Positions 37,493 through 46,453 of a DNA stretch of 64,000 nt are shown here, piece by piece; the first letter of the stretch is position 1; each line of letters starts with the position of its first letter. Source of the stretch: Pseudomonas tremae (GTDB lineage: Bacteria > Pseudomonadota > Gammaproteobacteria > Pseudomonadales > Pseudomonadaceae); contig NZ_LJRO01000384.1 of assembly GCF_001401155.1 (NCBI RefSeq), positions 152,418 to 216,417 on the forward strand, in the 5' to 3' direction. The notes below the pieces were generated by a model. The model had not been told where the DNA came from and ran no database searches. It saw only the letters and a list, made by a program, of their open reading frames with translations. Made by a program: the position numbers and the translations under genes.

Positions 37493-39453
37493 AGCGCCCC
37501 TTCATCCTGTCGCTGCTGGTGACCGGCCTGAGCCTTTCTTCACCGTTCAGCCAAGCAGAAACTCTGCCGTTGCCATTGACCGGTCCTGCGTACGCCATTG
37601 CCAACGAAGCCTACATGGCCTACAACCGCAAGGACTACGACCTTGCTATCGCCAAGGCCAACGAAGCGTTGCGTCAGCGGGCCGATGCTGCACAGTTGCG
37701 CGATCTGATTGCTCTGGCCGAGCGCGACAAATACCGTCGCGATCATCCGCAACGCTTCCCCAAGGCACGCCCGAAGCCCGGCTACCTGGAAGGCAATCAG
37801 GCGCTGCGCGCATACACCAATCGTGATTACGGGGGCTCTGCAAGGCATGCCCGCAATGCCATTGCGCAGGCCCCGAAAAACCTGGATTACCGCATGATGC
37901 TGATCGAGGCCCTGCAACGTCAGCAGCGTCTCGACGATGCACAGACAGCCATCCGGGAAACAGAACAGACACTGGGGCCGCAACCGGCTTTGACCCGACG
38001 TCTGCAGGCTATTCAGGAACAGGTCGCGGTCGACAAGGCGGCCAGAGGCTATAAGGCCCTGGCACGCGGCGACAACGAAACAGCTGTCAGCGAGGCACGG
38101 GATGCGGTCCGCAGCTTTCCGAAACAGATGGCTTACCGGAAACTTCTGGTCAGCGCGCTGATGGCGCAAGGGCAATACGAAGAGGCGCGCTCTGCCGCCA
38201 CCGAAGCCCTGGCGCTCAATGGCAACGATGCCACCCTGCTCGCCCAGCGCGGGCAACTGCGTCAACGCCTCGGCGACCAGAACGGTGCGCGTCAGGACTT
38301 TGCTCAGGCACTGGCCGTCGGCAACCTGCCGCTGCGCGAACAAGCCTCGCTGTATGCCACGATGGGCCAGCCGAGAGAGGCCCTGCAACGTCTGCAGCAA
38401 GCCCGCGATGCCGGGGAGCTGCAACCGGGCGACGAGGTACAGATTGCGTATTTCCTAAGCCAGGCAGGCGATGATCAGGGCGCGCTGGACACGTTCAAGC
38501 GCGTTGATCGCCAGGCAGGCCTGAAGCCTCGTGAAGTTCAAGATGCGGCCTACACCGCCATGCGCACATCGGAAGATGCTCAGGCCATCGCCTGGTTCAA
38601 ACGAGTGCTCGACTATCAGCGGGCCGGCGATTTGCAGATGCCGGCCCAGCAAGTGTTCGACACTCGCCGCGCCGTTTCCGACCTGTCTCGCGTCTGGGGC
38701 CTGACCAATACCACGACCTATCGCGGTGCCAGCACCAGCAGCGGGCTCAACGGCGCGCCGACCAGCAACACCGACAGCGTGCAGAACAGCACCGAAGTGT
38801 TCTGGCGCCCGTTCGGTTATCGCAATGCGCGCTTCGTCGAGCTTTATGGACGTGTGACCGATACCCTCTGGAGCAAGAGCGGCGAGTCCGATACCGGCGC
38901 CGATGCCCTGCAAGGCGCACTCGGGATACGGGCCAAGCCGTTCAGCGAAGTCAACATTATCGGCGCGTTCGAACGCACGTTCCCTCTGGGTAACTCCAAT
39001 GCCGATGGCGACTGGCTGGTGCGCCTGGGTTATGGTTCCAGCATCGGCACCGACCTGCGGGTCGATGTACCGAGCTGGTGGACCTCGCAGCTTTACGCCG
39101 AAGGTGGGCGTTATCTGCAGGACAAACGCAACTATTTCAACAGCGAATGGCAGGTCGGCCGCAGCTTCCGCCTGGACAGCATCAGCCCGCGGCTGGTGGT
39201 GTTTCCGCATGTGGTCGCAGCAGTGGACTACGATTCGAAGATGCGCAGCGAGGTCGACACCCTCGGCCGCAGCAGCACGTCATCAGGCAACGCCGGCGGT
39301 TTGGGCGTGGGGACCGGCGTACGCTACTGGTTCCGCGAGGATACGTACAAGGCACCGCAGTCGTATGTCGATTTCTCGGTGCAATACCGCGAGAAAATCT
39401 TCGGTGATGATCGTGCAGAAGGCGTCTTCGCACGCATGACATTTTCGTGGTGA
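37489..39453 (+). CDS. nfrA: NfrA-like outer-membrane TPR/beta-barrel exopolysaccharide exporter
   Basis: This 654-residue protein has a signal peptide (1 to about 23), many TPR-like helical repeats (about 35-390, e.g. 'AYMAYNRKDYDLAIAKANEAL' read as a TPR half) and a C-terminal barrel domain (about 400-654) ending 'VFARMTFSW' with a terminal aromatic residue. This TPR plus barrel layout is shared by NfrA, BcsC and PgaA. The NfrA C-terminal family is favoured by 'STEVFWRPFGYRNARFVELYGR' and by its 4-bp overlap with nfrB. It should export the glycan and, if surface exposed, may act as a phage receptor. Confidence 0.88.
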   Translation: MKRPFILSLLVTGLSLSSPFSQAETLPLPLTGPAYAIANEAYMAYNRKDYDLAIAKANEALRQRADAAQLRDLIALAERDKYRRDHPQRFPKARPKPGYLEGNQALRAYTNRDYGGSARHARNAIAQAPKNLDYRMMLIEALQRQQRLDDAQTAIRETEQTLGPQPALTRRLQAIQEQVAVDKAARGYKALARGDNETAVSEARDAVRSFPKQMAYRKLLVSALMAQGQYEEARSAATEALALNGNDATLLAQRGQLRQRLGDQNGARQDFAQALAVGNLPLREQASLYATMGQPREALQRLQQARDAGELQPGDEVQIAYFLSQAGDDQGALDTFKRVDRQAGLKPREVQDAAYTAMRTSEDAQAIAWFKRVLDYQRAGDLQMPAQQVFDTRRAVSDLSRVWGLTNTTTYRGASTSSGLNGAPTSNTDSVQNSTEVFWRPFGYRNARFVELYGRVTDTLWSKSGESDTGADALQGALGIRAKPFSEVNIIGAFERTFPLGNSNADGDWLVRLGYGSSIGTDLRVDVPSWWTSQLYAEGGRYLQDKRNYFNSEWQVGRSFRLDSISPRLVVFPHVVAAVDYDSKMRSEVDTLGRSSTSSGNAGGLGVGTGVRYWFREDTYKAPQSYVDFSVQYREKIFGDDRAEGVFARMTFSW

Positions 39454-39484
39454 CCATCGCGAATCATCTATCAGGGAGTAATGT

Positions 39485-40357
39485 TTGAAGGTTTTGACCG
39501 CACTGCTACGCCAGACAACGCTGGTCAAGACCTCGCTGGCGGCCGTGCTGATAAGTGCGCTGACCTTTGTTTCCAGCGAGCTGTACCAGTTGATACAGCC
39601 CAAGGGGCCTGGAATCGTCGGCATTGTCTGGCAACCGGATAATGCGACGGTAGGTATCAGCGGCGATTGGGACAAGCTCGGCGCACGACAATTGCTCGTA
39701 CAGTGGACGGCGGTCGATGATCAATCCTTCATACCCGGCGCAGGCCTGCCGACCGTGCCGGTAGTGCCGGACTGGTCGCGCATCGGCAAACAGCCTTGGG
39801 CGCAGGAAGTGATTCTGGGCCTGGCTGGGTACTTCAGCGAGAATCGCTCGCGGGACAATATCGAACAGCTGGCGTTGCTCTCCGCCCAAATGGCCAAGGC
39901 CAAAACCCCGCTCAATGTCACGGGCTGGTACTTTCCGGCCGAGGTCGACCCCAGCTGGAGCCGCGCCAAGGAGTTACCTGCCCTGCTGGCAAAACTGCCA
40001 AGACCGTTGTGGATCAGTGTTTACGATGGTGCCAACATCGGCCCTGCCGCCACTGCCGACTGGCTGAAAACCTGGCTGCCGGATGACATCGGAGTGTTCT
40101 TTCAGGACGGCGTGGGTGTCTATGCCCGAACCGCACCAGTCGCCCGAAACTATGCCGATGCCTTGCGCAAACGGCTGGGCAAAAACCGGGTAAGGATCAT
40201 CGTCGAAGCGTTTCGCCCACAGGTCGGTGGCGGTTTTCGCTCGGCGACCGCCGCCGAACTGCAACCGCAAATCGACGCCTATGACGGCTATCCGCTGTAC
40301 CTGTTCGACGGCCCGCATTACGTGACGCCTGAACTGGTGGAGGCACTGAGCCGGTAG
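39485..40357 (+). CDS. YbcH-like (DUF4434-type) putative periplasmic glycan-active protein
   Basis: This 290-residue protein has an N-terminal anchor/signal segment ('LAAVLISALTFVSS'), then a TIM-barrel-like sequence with 'GIVGIVWQPDNATVG', 'VTGWYFPAEVDPSW' and 'GVFFQDGVGV'. These mirror YbcH, encoded after nfrAB in E. coli and considered a glycoside-hydrolase-like protein. A TTG start at 39485 is used, with GGGAG 6 bp upstream. The ATG 4 bp earlier is out of frame. It is likely periplasmic and may trim or modify the exopolysaccharide. Catalytic acids were not assigned. Confidence 0.75.
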   Translation: MKVLTALLRQTTLVKTSLAAVLISALTFVSSELYQLIQPKGPGIVGIVWQPDNATVGISGDWDKLGARQLLVQWTAVDDQSFIPGAGLPTVPVVPDWSRIGKQPWAQEVILGLAGYFSENRSRDNIEQLALLSAQMAKAKTPLNVTGWYFPAEVDPSWSRAKELPALLAKLPRPLWISVYDGANIGPAATADWLKTWLPDDIGVFFQDGVGVYARTAPVARNYADALRKRLGKNRVRIIVEAFRPQVGGGFRSATAAELQPQIDAYDGYPLYLFDGPHYVTPELVEALSR

Positions 40358-40443
40358 GTACAGGCGGCGCTGGACGAAAACTGCATACAGGGCTAAAAAG
40401 AGTCTCTGAACTCAACGCTCGAACGTCGGTTACGGAGTGGTCG

Positions 40444-41247
40444 ATGACTCCACGTCAGCATTGCCTGGCTTGTCTGCAACGAACGCCGCCTGCGGTGTTT
40501 GATGCCGCGCTGTGGGTCTCGGCAGAACATGACGCGCAGTTTGCACGGCAAGACGTGATGGGCGAGCTGGACCATCTGCAGCGCCAGGCCGGTGCGGCAC
40601 TGCCGGTATTGCCGGCATCTGAACTGGCGCAACCACTGCTGAGACAGCTCGCCGCGCTGGGTTTTCAACAGGACGACTGGAACCCGCCCAGGCCGGAAGC
40701 GGCGTTGCTGCATGCAATCGTGCTGCGCAAACGAGGCCAGCCGCTCGGGCTGGCACTCATCACTCTGGAAATAGCACGACGGCTCGAGATCCCGCTGGAA
40801 GGGGTCAACTTCCCGGGACATTTCCTGTTGCGCGTGCCCGGCGCCGACCATCTGCTTGACCCCTGTGGTGGACGCAGGCTCTACCCCGCAGACTGTCGCG
40901 AACTGCTCATTCGACAATTCGGTCCGACCATGCATCTGCGTGCCGAACACATGGTGCGCGCCACGCCGGTCAACATGTTGCAGCGGCTATCGCGCAATCT
41001 GCGGCACTTGCACCAGATCAATGACAACCCTGTCGCGGCGCTCAAGGACGCTGACAGAATCATCGAACTGGGGCAGGCAACCAGCAGTGATCATCTGGCC
41101 CGCGCCACCCTCTACAATCTCCTCGAGTGCCCGCAGGCCGAGCGTTTCGATCTGGAACACGCATTGATGCTCAGCGAAGATCCGATCCAGCGGCTCAGGC
41201 TGACAGAGCGTCTCAGCCAGTTGCCGTCGAGGCGCAGCGTTCATTAG
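40444..41247 (+). CDS. SirB1-family transglutaminase-like protein
   Basis: This 267-residue protein has 'NPPRPEAALLHAIVLRKRGQPLGLALITLEIARRLE' (read in parts) and 'GVNFPGHFLLRV', the SirB1/transglutaminase-like core, then a TPR-like C-terminus ('NDNPVAALKDADRIIELG'). Such proteins are often annotated as SirB1 or YchA and have unknown function. It lies 87 bp after the YbcH-like gene on the same strand. Confidence 0.85.
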   Translation: MTPRQHCLACLQRTPPAVFDAALWVSAEHDAQFARQDVMGELDHLQRQAGAALPVLPASELAQPLLRQLAALGFQQDDWNPPRPEAALLHAIVLRKRGQPLGLALITLEIARRLEIPLEGVNFPGHFLLRVPGADHLLDPCGGRRLYPADCRELLIRQFGPTMHLRAEHMVRATPVNMLQRLSRNLRHLHQINDNPVAALKDADRIIELGQATSSDHLARATLYNLLECPQAERFDLEHALMLSEDPIQRLRLTERLSQLPSRRSVH

Positions 41248-41386
41248 ATTGGTCTGAAAAGTCGGCGCGAGTAGAATTGCCGCCCGAAGCCCATGATGAC
41301 CATCCCGCCGTTGGCCTAAATAGGCGCGGTGGCCGGGGTGCGCTGCTGACGGGCAAACGTTTCCGACTGACGATGCGAGGTGATGT

Positions 41387-41890
41387 GTGTCCCTGCAAGA
41401 ACATTTCATAAACGTGATCGATGAAAGCTACCGACACTGGACCGGCCAAGGACTGCCTTCGCCTGGGCAACTGGACCCGCAACAACGCCTGAATTGGCTG
41501 CATACCCAGGCGCCCTACAGCCTGTTGGCCCATGACGGCGCCGCAGACCCGCGTTTTACCTACGTGAACGAATGCGCACTGCAATGCTTCAAGTACCCGC
41601 GCGAGAGCTTCATCGGCATGCCCTCACGCTTCAGCGCTTCGGAGCTCGATCGCGCTGCGCGACAGGTATTGCTGGAGCAAGTGACCGCCAACGGCATCGC
41701 CGATGGCTACAGCGGCTGGCGAGTGGATGCGGATAATAAACCGTTCATGATCTACGCCGGCGTGGTGTGGACCCTGTTGGACACACAGGGGCAGGTCTGC
41801 GGACAAGCCGCGTTGTTCTGGCCGGATGAGCAGCGCATCGGTGTGCTGGATCAAGAGTTTTCAGAACAACTGGCACCTCCTCCAGCCTGA
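41387..41890 (+). CDS. MEKHLA domain protein
   Basis: This 167-residue PAS-like protein begins at a GTG (41387) and contains 'FTYVNECALQCFKYPRESFIGMPSRFSA' (read in parts), the signature of the MEKHLA domain, a PAS relative. It has no membrane segment. It may sense a small ligand; no partner kinase is adjacent. A strong terminator lies about 170 bp downstream. Confidence 0.8.
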   Translation: MSLQEHFINVIDESYRHWTGQGLPSPGQLDPQQRLNWLHTQAPYSLLAHDGAADPRFTYVNECALQCFKYPRESFIGMPSRFSASELDRAARQVLLEQVTANGIADGYSGWRVDADNKPFMIYAGVVWTLLDTQGQVCGQAALFWPDEQRIGVLDQEFSEQLAPPPA

Positions 41891-42113
41891 GCATGGCGGC
41901 TAGTTGATGCCCAAGGGTGCAGCCCGCCGACGATTGTTACCTGCGCAGTAACGCTGCATATCCTGCGCAGGGATTTTTCTAAAGCATGCAGGCAGTTACC
42001 CTGCGCACGTTGAAATAGACGTGGATTTGCAAGCTCCCTTGATCCTGCGTTTTGTTTGGCCGCTGCGTATCCATGCAGCGGCCTTTTTTATGGCTGCGGG
42101 TTTTGATCATCAC
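41891..42113 (+). ncRNA. Structured 3' UTR or small RNA ending in a terminator (candidate)
   Basis: This non-coding stretch holds repeated TGCGCA-containing inverted elements (GTTACCTGCGCAGTAAC near 41937, and TTACCCTGCGCACG near 42000) and ends in the terminator at 42058-42089. It could be the 3' untranslated region of the MEKHLA gene or a processed sRNA. No known family was recognised. Confidence 0.3.
42058..42089 (+). terminator. Rho-independent terminator
   Basis: GGCCGCTGC, 8-nt loop, GCAGCGGCC (9-bp perfect stem, 42058-42083), then six T. It faces the end of the minus-strand gene at 42114. Confidence 0.9.
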
Positions 42114-42671
42114 TTACCCTTTGGCATTAGGGGTCTTTTTCACCAGCCCATTCTTTTCCATATCCTTTATCTTGAGCATTTCACGACTGTCCCCTGATTC
42201 AGCGAAAGCCTGAAGGTTTTGCATGATATGAATGGCCTTGATGTAATCGGGCAGTAATAGCTTGGCGTAGGGGTCGCCGCCCAATACCCGCTCTTTCATT
42301 TCGATAATCTGCTTGGCAAAAAACTCCACGGCGTTGATCTCTTTACTGGCGTCGACCAGCTTGCCACTCTTGTCGAACTCGTCGCCGGTTCGGCTAAAGA
42401 GTTCAGCGGTATGATTGTCGATCATGCCAAACTTGTACAGAATCATGCCGGCTCTGTTCAGGTCTTTAGGGGTTATCTGCTCGGGGTTAAAGCCCTTGAA
42501 CAAAGGCTTCATCTTGCGTTTTTCCATGGCCAGAGCGTTAAGCGCTAACGAGTTCTCGCCTATGTCCTGCAGTACTTTCCCTACCTGTGCCTCCGCCTTC
42601 TTCAGCGTGATCCTCGCAGGCGGCTCCGCAAAGGTCAGCTGTGGAAACTCACCCCAGATTGATCTTGTCAT
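42114..42671 (-). CDS. Hypothetical protein, 185 aa
   Basis: I do not recognise this protein. It is soluble, basic-acidic and helical ('ITLKKAEAQVGKVLQDIG', 'KEINAVEFFAKQIIEMKERVLG') with a Lys-rich end. The ATG at 42671 has GGAG 7 bp upstream. The frame continues upstream but that region contains a perfect inverted repeat. The ribosome site sits inside this hairpin (42678-42714), so translation may be controlled. It is a single gene, convergent with the MEKHLA transcript. Accessory character is likely. Confidence 0.75.
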   Translation of the reverse strand: MTRSIWGEFPQLTFAEPPARITLKKAEAQVGKVLQDIGENSLALNALAMEKRKMKPLFKGFNPEQITPKDLNRAGMILYKFGMIDNHTAELFSRTGDEFDKSGKLVDASKEINAVEFFAKQIIEMKERVLGGDPYAKLLLPDYIKAIHIMQNLQAFAESGDSREMLKIKDMEKNGLVKKTPNAKG

Positions 42672-42677
42672 GTGATA

Positions 42678-42714
42678 ACTCCGATATGAATGCATACAAG
42701 ACTCATATCGGAGT
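42678..42714 (-). promoter_or_regulatory. RBS-sequestering inverted repeat before the 185-aa gene
   Basis: ACTCCGATATGA (42678-42689) and TCATATCGGAGT (42703-42714) form a perfect 12-bp stem with a 13-nt loop. On the minus strand the second arm contains the GGAG ribosome site 7 nt from the ATG. It may be an RNA switch, an operator palindrome, or both. Confidence 0.75.
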
Positions 42715-42958
42715 GGGGCGAACTTAGTTGATAGCCAAAGACAAATCCATACAAAGACTACATAGCCATAGGACACTTCTTACATGGATAAGTAAAGCTT
42801 CCTATAAACAGTGTTCATTTAACACAGGCAGTCAGAAAACAGGCACGTATTGATCATGGACGGCAGGCTGACAGATATATCCCGCACAGCTCCCATAGGG
42901 CACGCCACAATCAACACACGCTGTACTGAATCATCTTTGCTAACGGAGCGGGATGGCT

Positions 42959-43411
42959 TCAGCCAAGAAGCTCAATGAACGCTGCCAGCCAGGGTTCAGC
43001 GTCGGTTTCAGGGGTGACGCTCTCGCTGCCGTCCAGACGCAGCATGTCCTGCAACTCGACAATGCCCAGTTCAGCGAACAATTCTCGCATCTGCTCGCCG
43101 CCGGCACAGAAAGTGTCGCCATAACTGGCATCACCCAACGCGATCACGCCGCCTGGCAAGCCACGCAAAGCGGCAGGCAACAGATCACGCAGTTGCACGT
43201 AAAGGGGCATGAGGTTATCGGGCAACTCTCCCATACCAGTGGTCGAGGTCACGGCCAGCACAGCCTGCGGTCCGAACGTCAGCAAGTCCGGCAGCGCAAG
43301 CCGGGGGTTTACCAGCGTCTCGTGCCCAGCGGCCCGCAACAGCGTGGCTGCATGCCTGGCGACTTCCTCGGACGACCCGTAGACGGATCCACACACGACG
43401 GCGATTTTCAT
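42959..43411 (-). CDS. Flavodoxin
   Basis: This 150-residue FMN-binding electron carrier has a phosphate-binding loop 'GSVYGSSEEVA' at residues 8-18, 'TSTTGMGELPDNL' and 'ALGDASYGDTFCAGG'. It is MioC-like in length. It is a single gene and its redox partner is unknown. In P. aeruginosa a similar flavodoxin gene sits near the fol cluster, matching the context here. Confidence 0.9.
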   Translation of the reverse strand: MKIAVVCGSVYGSSEEVARHAATLLRAAGHETLVNPRLALPDLLTFGPQAVLAVTSTTGMGELPDNLMPLYVQLRDLLPAALRGLPGGVIALGDASYGDTFCAGGEQMRELFAELGIVELQDMLRLDGSESVTPETDAEPWLAAFIELLG

Positions 43412-43596
43412 GGCTATTCCTTTGCAGCTTAAAAAATTGAAACATTATGCCTTAGAATGCCGTCTGATTTTTCTGTTGCCCCGAAGCTATCGCCCAGCAA
43501 CAGAAATGCTGAAATTCGAAAAAATGACCAGCGGTTGAAACACTTTGCGGAAACAATGGTCTTTGTTCTCAATAACCGGTTAGACCGAGCACCGTC

Positions 43597-44202
43597 ATGC
43601 AACCCGATTCACTTCTCACCCAGGCTGAACTGGATTTCATTCAGAGCATGCAGCGTAACCCGCAGTTAAACGTGCGAGACAGCACGCGCAGCCTGCTGGT
43701 CAATGGCGGCGTGCAGATCCAGGATCTGCTGACCCGGCTCGCAGCACATGAACAGGTCACGATTCACGCACAGTTCGAAAACCAGCAGATGAATTTTCCG
43801 CTGCATCTGGTGGAAGACGAGTTTCATGCGCTGCACCTCGAACTGGGTGCGCCCAGCATTTTCGAGGAAGGCCCGAAGATTCGTCCTTGGCGCCTCGTGC
43901 TGTCGGAACCTGTACCGCTTGAAACAGCAAAGGGCTCGCAGACGGCACTCTGGGTTAACGAGCTGTCATTCAAGGGGGTTCTTCTCGAGTACCGGAAAGA
44001 CGGCAAGCTGCCGAGGAATTTTTCGGCCTGGTTCAACCCTGAGGGTGAGTCGCCGATTCCGATGCGCGGCAAGCTTGAACGAATGATCGACACGAATTTC
44101 GGCGCGTATCACTTCAGCAAACATGGCAAGGAAGATGGCGAGCGTCTGCGCCAGTACATCTTGCAAGAGCATCGCCGTAAACACCCCTCTCTGCACAAGT
44201 AA
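43597..44202 (+). CDS. PilZ/YcgR-like protein (tentative)
   Basis: This 201-residue soluble protein has an N-terminal domain with 'FPLHLVEDEFHALHLELGAPSIFEEGP' (read in parts) and a central 'VNELSFKGVLLEY'. The latter recalls the (D/N)xSxxG element of PilZ domains, but the upstream RxxxR arginines are not evident. It may be a PilZ-type c-di-GMP effector or a degenerate relative. No membrane segments are visible. It is a single gene between flavodoxin and the ABM protein. Confidence 0.6.
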   Translation: MQPDSLLTQAELDFIQSMQRNPQLNVRDSTRSLLVNGGVQIQDLLTRLAAHEQVTIHAQFENQQMNFPLHLVEDEFHALHLELGAPSIFEEGPKIRPWRLVLSEPVPLETAKGSQTALWVNELSFKGVLLEYRKDGKLPRNFSAWFNPEGESPIPMRGKLERMIDTNFGAYHFSKHGKEDGERLRQYILQEHRRKHPSLHK

Positions 44203-44351
44203 ACGTCAATGTGTCGAAGCGCTACCGGTACAGCGTGGTTTCAGGAATAATCCTTGCTTGCTTTTCAGTGAAGCTGTCGCGACCCACCACCCCGGATCGC
44301 GGCATGTGACCTCCCTACCCGGGAACCTCACGCCTCTACCGGAGATACACG

Positions 44352-44921
44352 ATGTCTACCTCACCCGTCACCTTGATGGTTGCCCGCCGGGTCGCGCACG
44401 GTCGTTACCAGGAAATGATGGCCTGGCTGCATGAAGGCGAGCTTTTAGCTACGGATTTTCCAGGCTACCTGGGGTCAGGCGTGTTAGCGCCGCCGCCCGG
44501 AGATGACGAATTTCAGATCATTTTCCGCTTCACCGATCAGCACACCATGCACGCCTGGGAGCATTCAGCCTCTCGGCGCTCCTGGCTGGTGCGCGGCAGC
44601 GGCCTGTTTGCACAACCTTCCGAGCACCGGGTCAGCGGGATCGATGGCTGGTTCGGCGCGGTCGATCAGCGCCCGCCACGCTGGAAGCAGGCCGTGGCTA
44701 TCTGGCTGGCGTTCTTTCCGGTGTCGTTGATCTTCAACTTTCTGCTGGGTCCGCTGCTCAACCATCTGGACCTGTTGCCGCGAATCATGATCAGCACGGC
44801 GGTGCTCACCCCGCTGATGGTCTATCTGTTTATTCCATTGTCCACACGCCTGCTCGCCTCCTGGTTGCACACCACGCCTGCATCGCCTGCACAGTCAACG
44901 CAGTCACCCTCCCCTCGATAG
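44352..44921 (+). CDS. Antibiotic-biosynthesis-monooxygenase (ABM) domain membrane protein
   Basis: This 189-residue protein has an N-terminal ABM-like ferredoxin fold ('VTLMVARRVAHGRYQEMMAWL', then 'FRFTDQHTMHAWEHSASR') and two C-terminal membrane helices ('AVAIWLAFFPVSLIFNFLLG' and 'MISTAVLTPLMVYLFIPL'). This combination is widespread and uncharacterised. A hairpin at 44931 follows it. Confidence 0.85.
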   Translation: MSTSPVTLMVARRVAHGRYQEMMAWLHEGELLATDFPGYLGSGVLAPPPGDDEFQIIFRFTDQHTMHAWEHSASRRSWLVRGSGLFAQPSEHRVSGIDGWFGAVDQRPPRWKQAVAIWLAFFPVSLIFNFLLGPLLNHLDLLPRIMISTAVLTPLMVYLFIPLSTRLLASWLHTTPASPAQSTQSPSPR

Positions 44922-44930
44922 CCCCCCTTC

Positions 44931-44967
44931 AAGACCTGTACACGCTCCGTGCTCAGGTACAGGTCTT
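44931..44967. terminator. Terminator-like perfect hairpin
   Basis: AAGACCTGTAC (44931-44941) pairs perfectly with GTACAGGTCTT (44957-44967). A clear T-tract is lacking, so it may be a pausing or stability element. Confidence 0.6.
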
Positions 44968-45056
44968 GATCTGCTCAGAACAGGCTCTCCCCACTCGATA
45001 AGCGGACGGCAAGCAGGTCTGGACAGCGTTGTGGGCGAGTTTAATGTTGGGCAGGG

Positions 45057-45083
45057 TTGTACAAAAAAATTCTCTGGTATAAC
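45057..45083 (+). promoter_or_regulatory. Promoter of the folM-folE-folX operon (candidate)
   Basis: TTGTAC (45057-45062) and an extended -10 TGGTATAAC (45076-45083 region) with a 15-bp spacer. It lies about 75 bp before the folM ATG. Confidence 0.5.
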
Positions 45084-45158
45084 TTTGCCTCTCAACCGGA
45101 AGACACAATCGACCGTAAAACCCGCGTCCTTCCCGGACCTCTGATACGTGAGCTGTCG

Positions 45159-45869
45159 ATGCCATTATCTTCTGCACCCATCCTGATTACCGGCGCCAGC
45201 CAGCGTGTCGGCCAGCACTGTGCGCTGCGACTTCTGGAGCATGGGCATCGGGTGATCATCAGCTATCGCACCGAGCACGCAAGCGTGACCGAGTTGCGTC
45301 AGGCAGGTGCAGTGGCGATCCATGGCGACTTTTCGAGCGAAGCCGGGGTCATGGCCTTCATCGAGTTGCTTAAGGCGCACACCTCCAGCCTGCGCGCGAT
45401 CGTGCACAACGCGTCAGAGTGGCTGGCAGAGGCACCGGGCGACGAAGCCGAGAACTTTACCCGGATGTTCAGTGTTCACATGCTGGCGCCCTATCTGATC
45501 AATCTTCATTGCGAGGCACTGCTCACCGCGAGCGAAGTTGCCGACATCGTGCATATCAGCGATGACGTGACTCGCAAGGGCAGCAGCAAGCACATTGCCT
45601 ATTGCGCAACCAAGGCAGGGCTGGAAAGCCTCACGCTGTCCTTCGCCGCCCGGTTCGCCCCGCTTGTCAAAGTCAACGGCATAGCTCCGGCGCTGTTGAT
45701 GTTCCAACCCAAGGACGATGCGGCCTACCGCGCCAACGCCCTGGCCAAATCGGCCATGGGCATAGAGCCTGGTGCAGAAGTGATCTACCAGAGCCTGCGC
45801 TACCTTCTGGACAGCACTTATGTCACCGGCACAACACTGACCGTAAACGGCGGACGGCACGTAAAGTAA
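45159..45869 (+). CDS. folM: Dihydromonapterin reductase FolM
   Basis: This 236-residue SDR reduces dihydromonapterin (and dihydrofolate weakly) to the tetrahydro form with NADPH. Seen are 'ITGASQRVGQHCALRL' at the N-terminus, 'NASEWLAEAPGD', 'AYCATKAGLESL' (Tyr/Lys pair) and 'VNGIAPALLMFQPKDD'. The ATG at 45159 removes a 34-residue promoter-derived extension. It is the first gene of the folM-folE-folX unit that makes tetrahydromonapterin, in Pseudomonas the cofactor of phenylalanine hydroxylase. Confidence 0.92.
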   Translation: MPLSSAPILITGASQRVGQHCALRLLEHGHRVIISYRTEHASVTELRQAGAVAIHGDFSSEAGVMAFIELLKAHTSSLRAIVHNASEWLAEAPGDEAENFTRMFSVHMLAPYLINLHCEALLTASEVADIVHISDDVTRKGSSKHIAYCATKAGLESLTLSFAARFAPLVKVNGIAPALLMFQPKDDAAYRANALAKSAMGIEPGAEVIYQSLRYLLDSTYVTGTTLTVNGGRHVK

Positions 45870-45889
45870 GCCGCCCCGAGGACCTTCTG

Positions 45890-46453
45890 ATGAGTTCATC
45901 ACTGCCACAGCATTACCGGGACATTCTGCTCGGACTGGGTGAAAACCCGGACCGCGAAGGTCTTCTGGACACACCTAAGCGCGCTTCCAAGGCGATGCAA
46001 TACCTGTGTCACGGCTACAACCAGAGCGTCGAAGAAATCGTCAACGGTGCGCTGTTCGCCTCCGACAACGATGAAATGGTCATCGTCCAGAACATCGAGC
46101 TTTATTCACTGTGCGAACACCATCTGCTGCCCTTCATCGGCAAGGCGCATGTGGCCTATATTCCGACCGGCAAGGTACTGGGCCTGTCGAAGATCGCTCG
46201 TATCGTTGACATGTTTGCAAGGCGCCTGCAGATCCAGGAAAACCTCACCAAGCAGATTGCCGATGCCATTCAGAACGTCACAGGCGCAGCAGGTGTAGGG
46301 GTGGTCATTGAAGCCCAGCACATGTGCATGATGATGCGCGGCGTGGAAAAACAGAATTCGACCATGAACACTTCGGTCATGCTGGGCGCCTTCCGCGAGT
46401 CGAGCACCACCCGTATGGAGTTTCTGCAACTGATCGGACGGAGCAGACAATAA
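45890..46453 (+). CDS. folE: GTP cyclohydrolase I FolE
   Basis: This 187-residue enzyme converts GTP to 7,8-dihydroneopterin triphosphate. The zinc and active-site region is 'CEHHLLPFIGKAHVAYIP', and 'EAQHMCMMMRGVEKQNS' carries the second Cys. A GAGGAC ribosome site precedes the ATG, 20 bp after folM. The stop overlaps the ATG of folX by one base. This is the copy linked to tetrahydromonapterin; another GTP cyclohydrolase may exist elsewhere for folate. Confidence 0.95.
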   Translation: MSSSLPQHYRDILLGLGENPDREGLLDTPKRASKAMQYLCHGYNQSVEEIVNGALFASDNDEMVIVQNIELYSLCEHHLLPFIGKAHVAYIPTGKVLGLSKIARIVDMFARRLQIQENLTKQIADAIQNVTGAAGVGVVIEAQHMCMMMRGVEKQNSTMNTSVMLGAFRESSTTRMEFLQLIGRSRQ

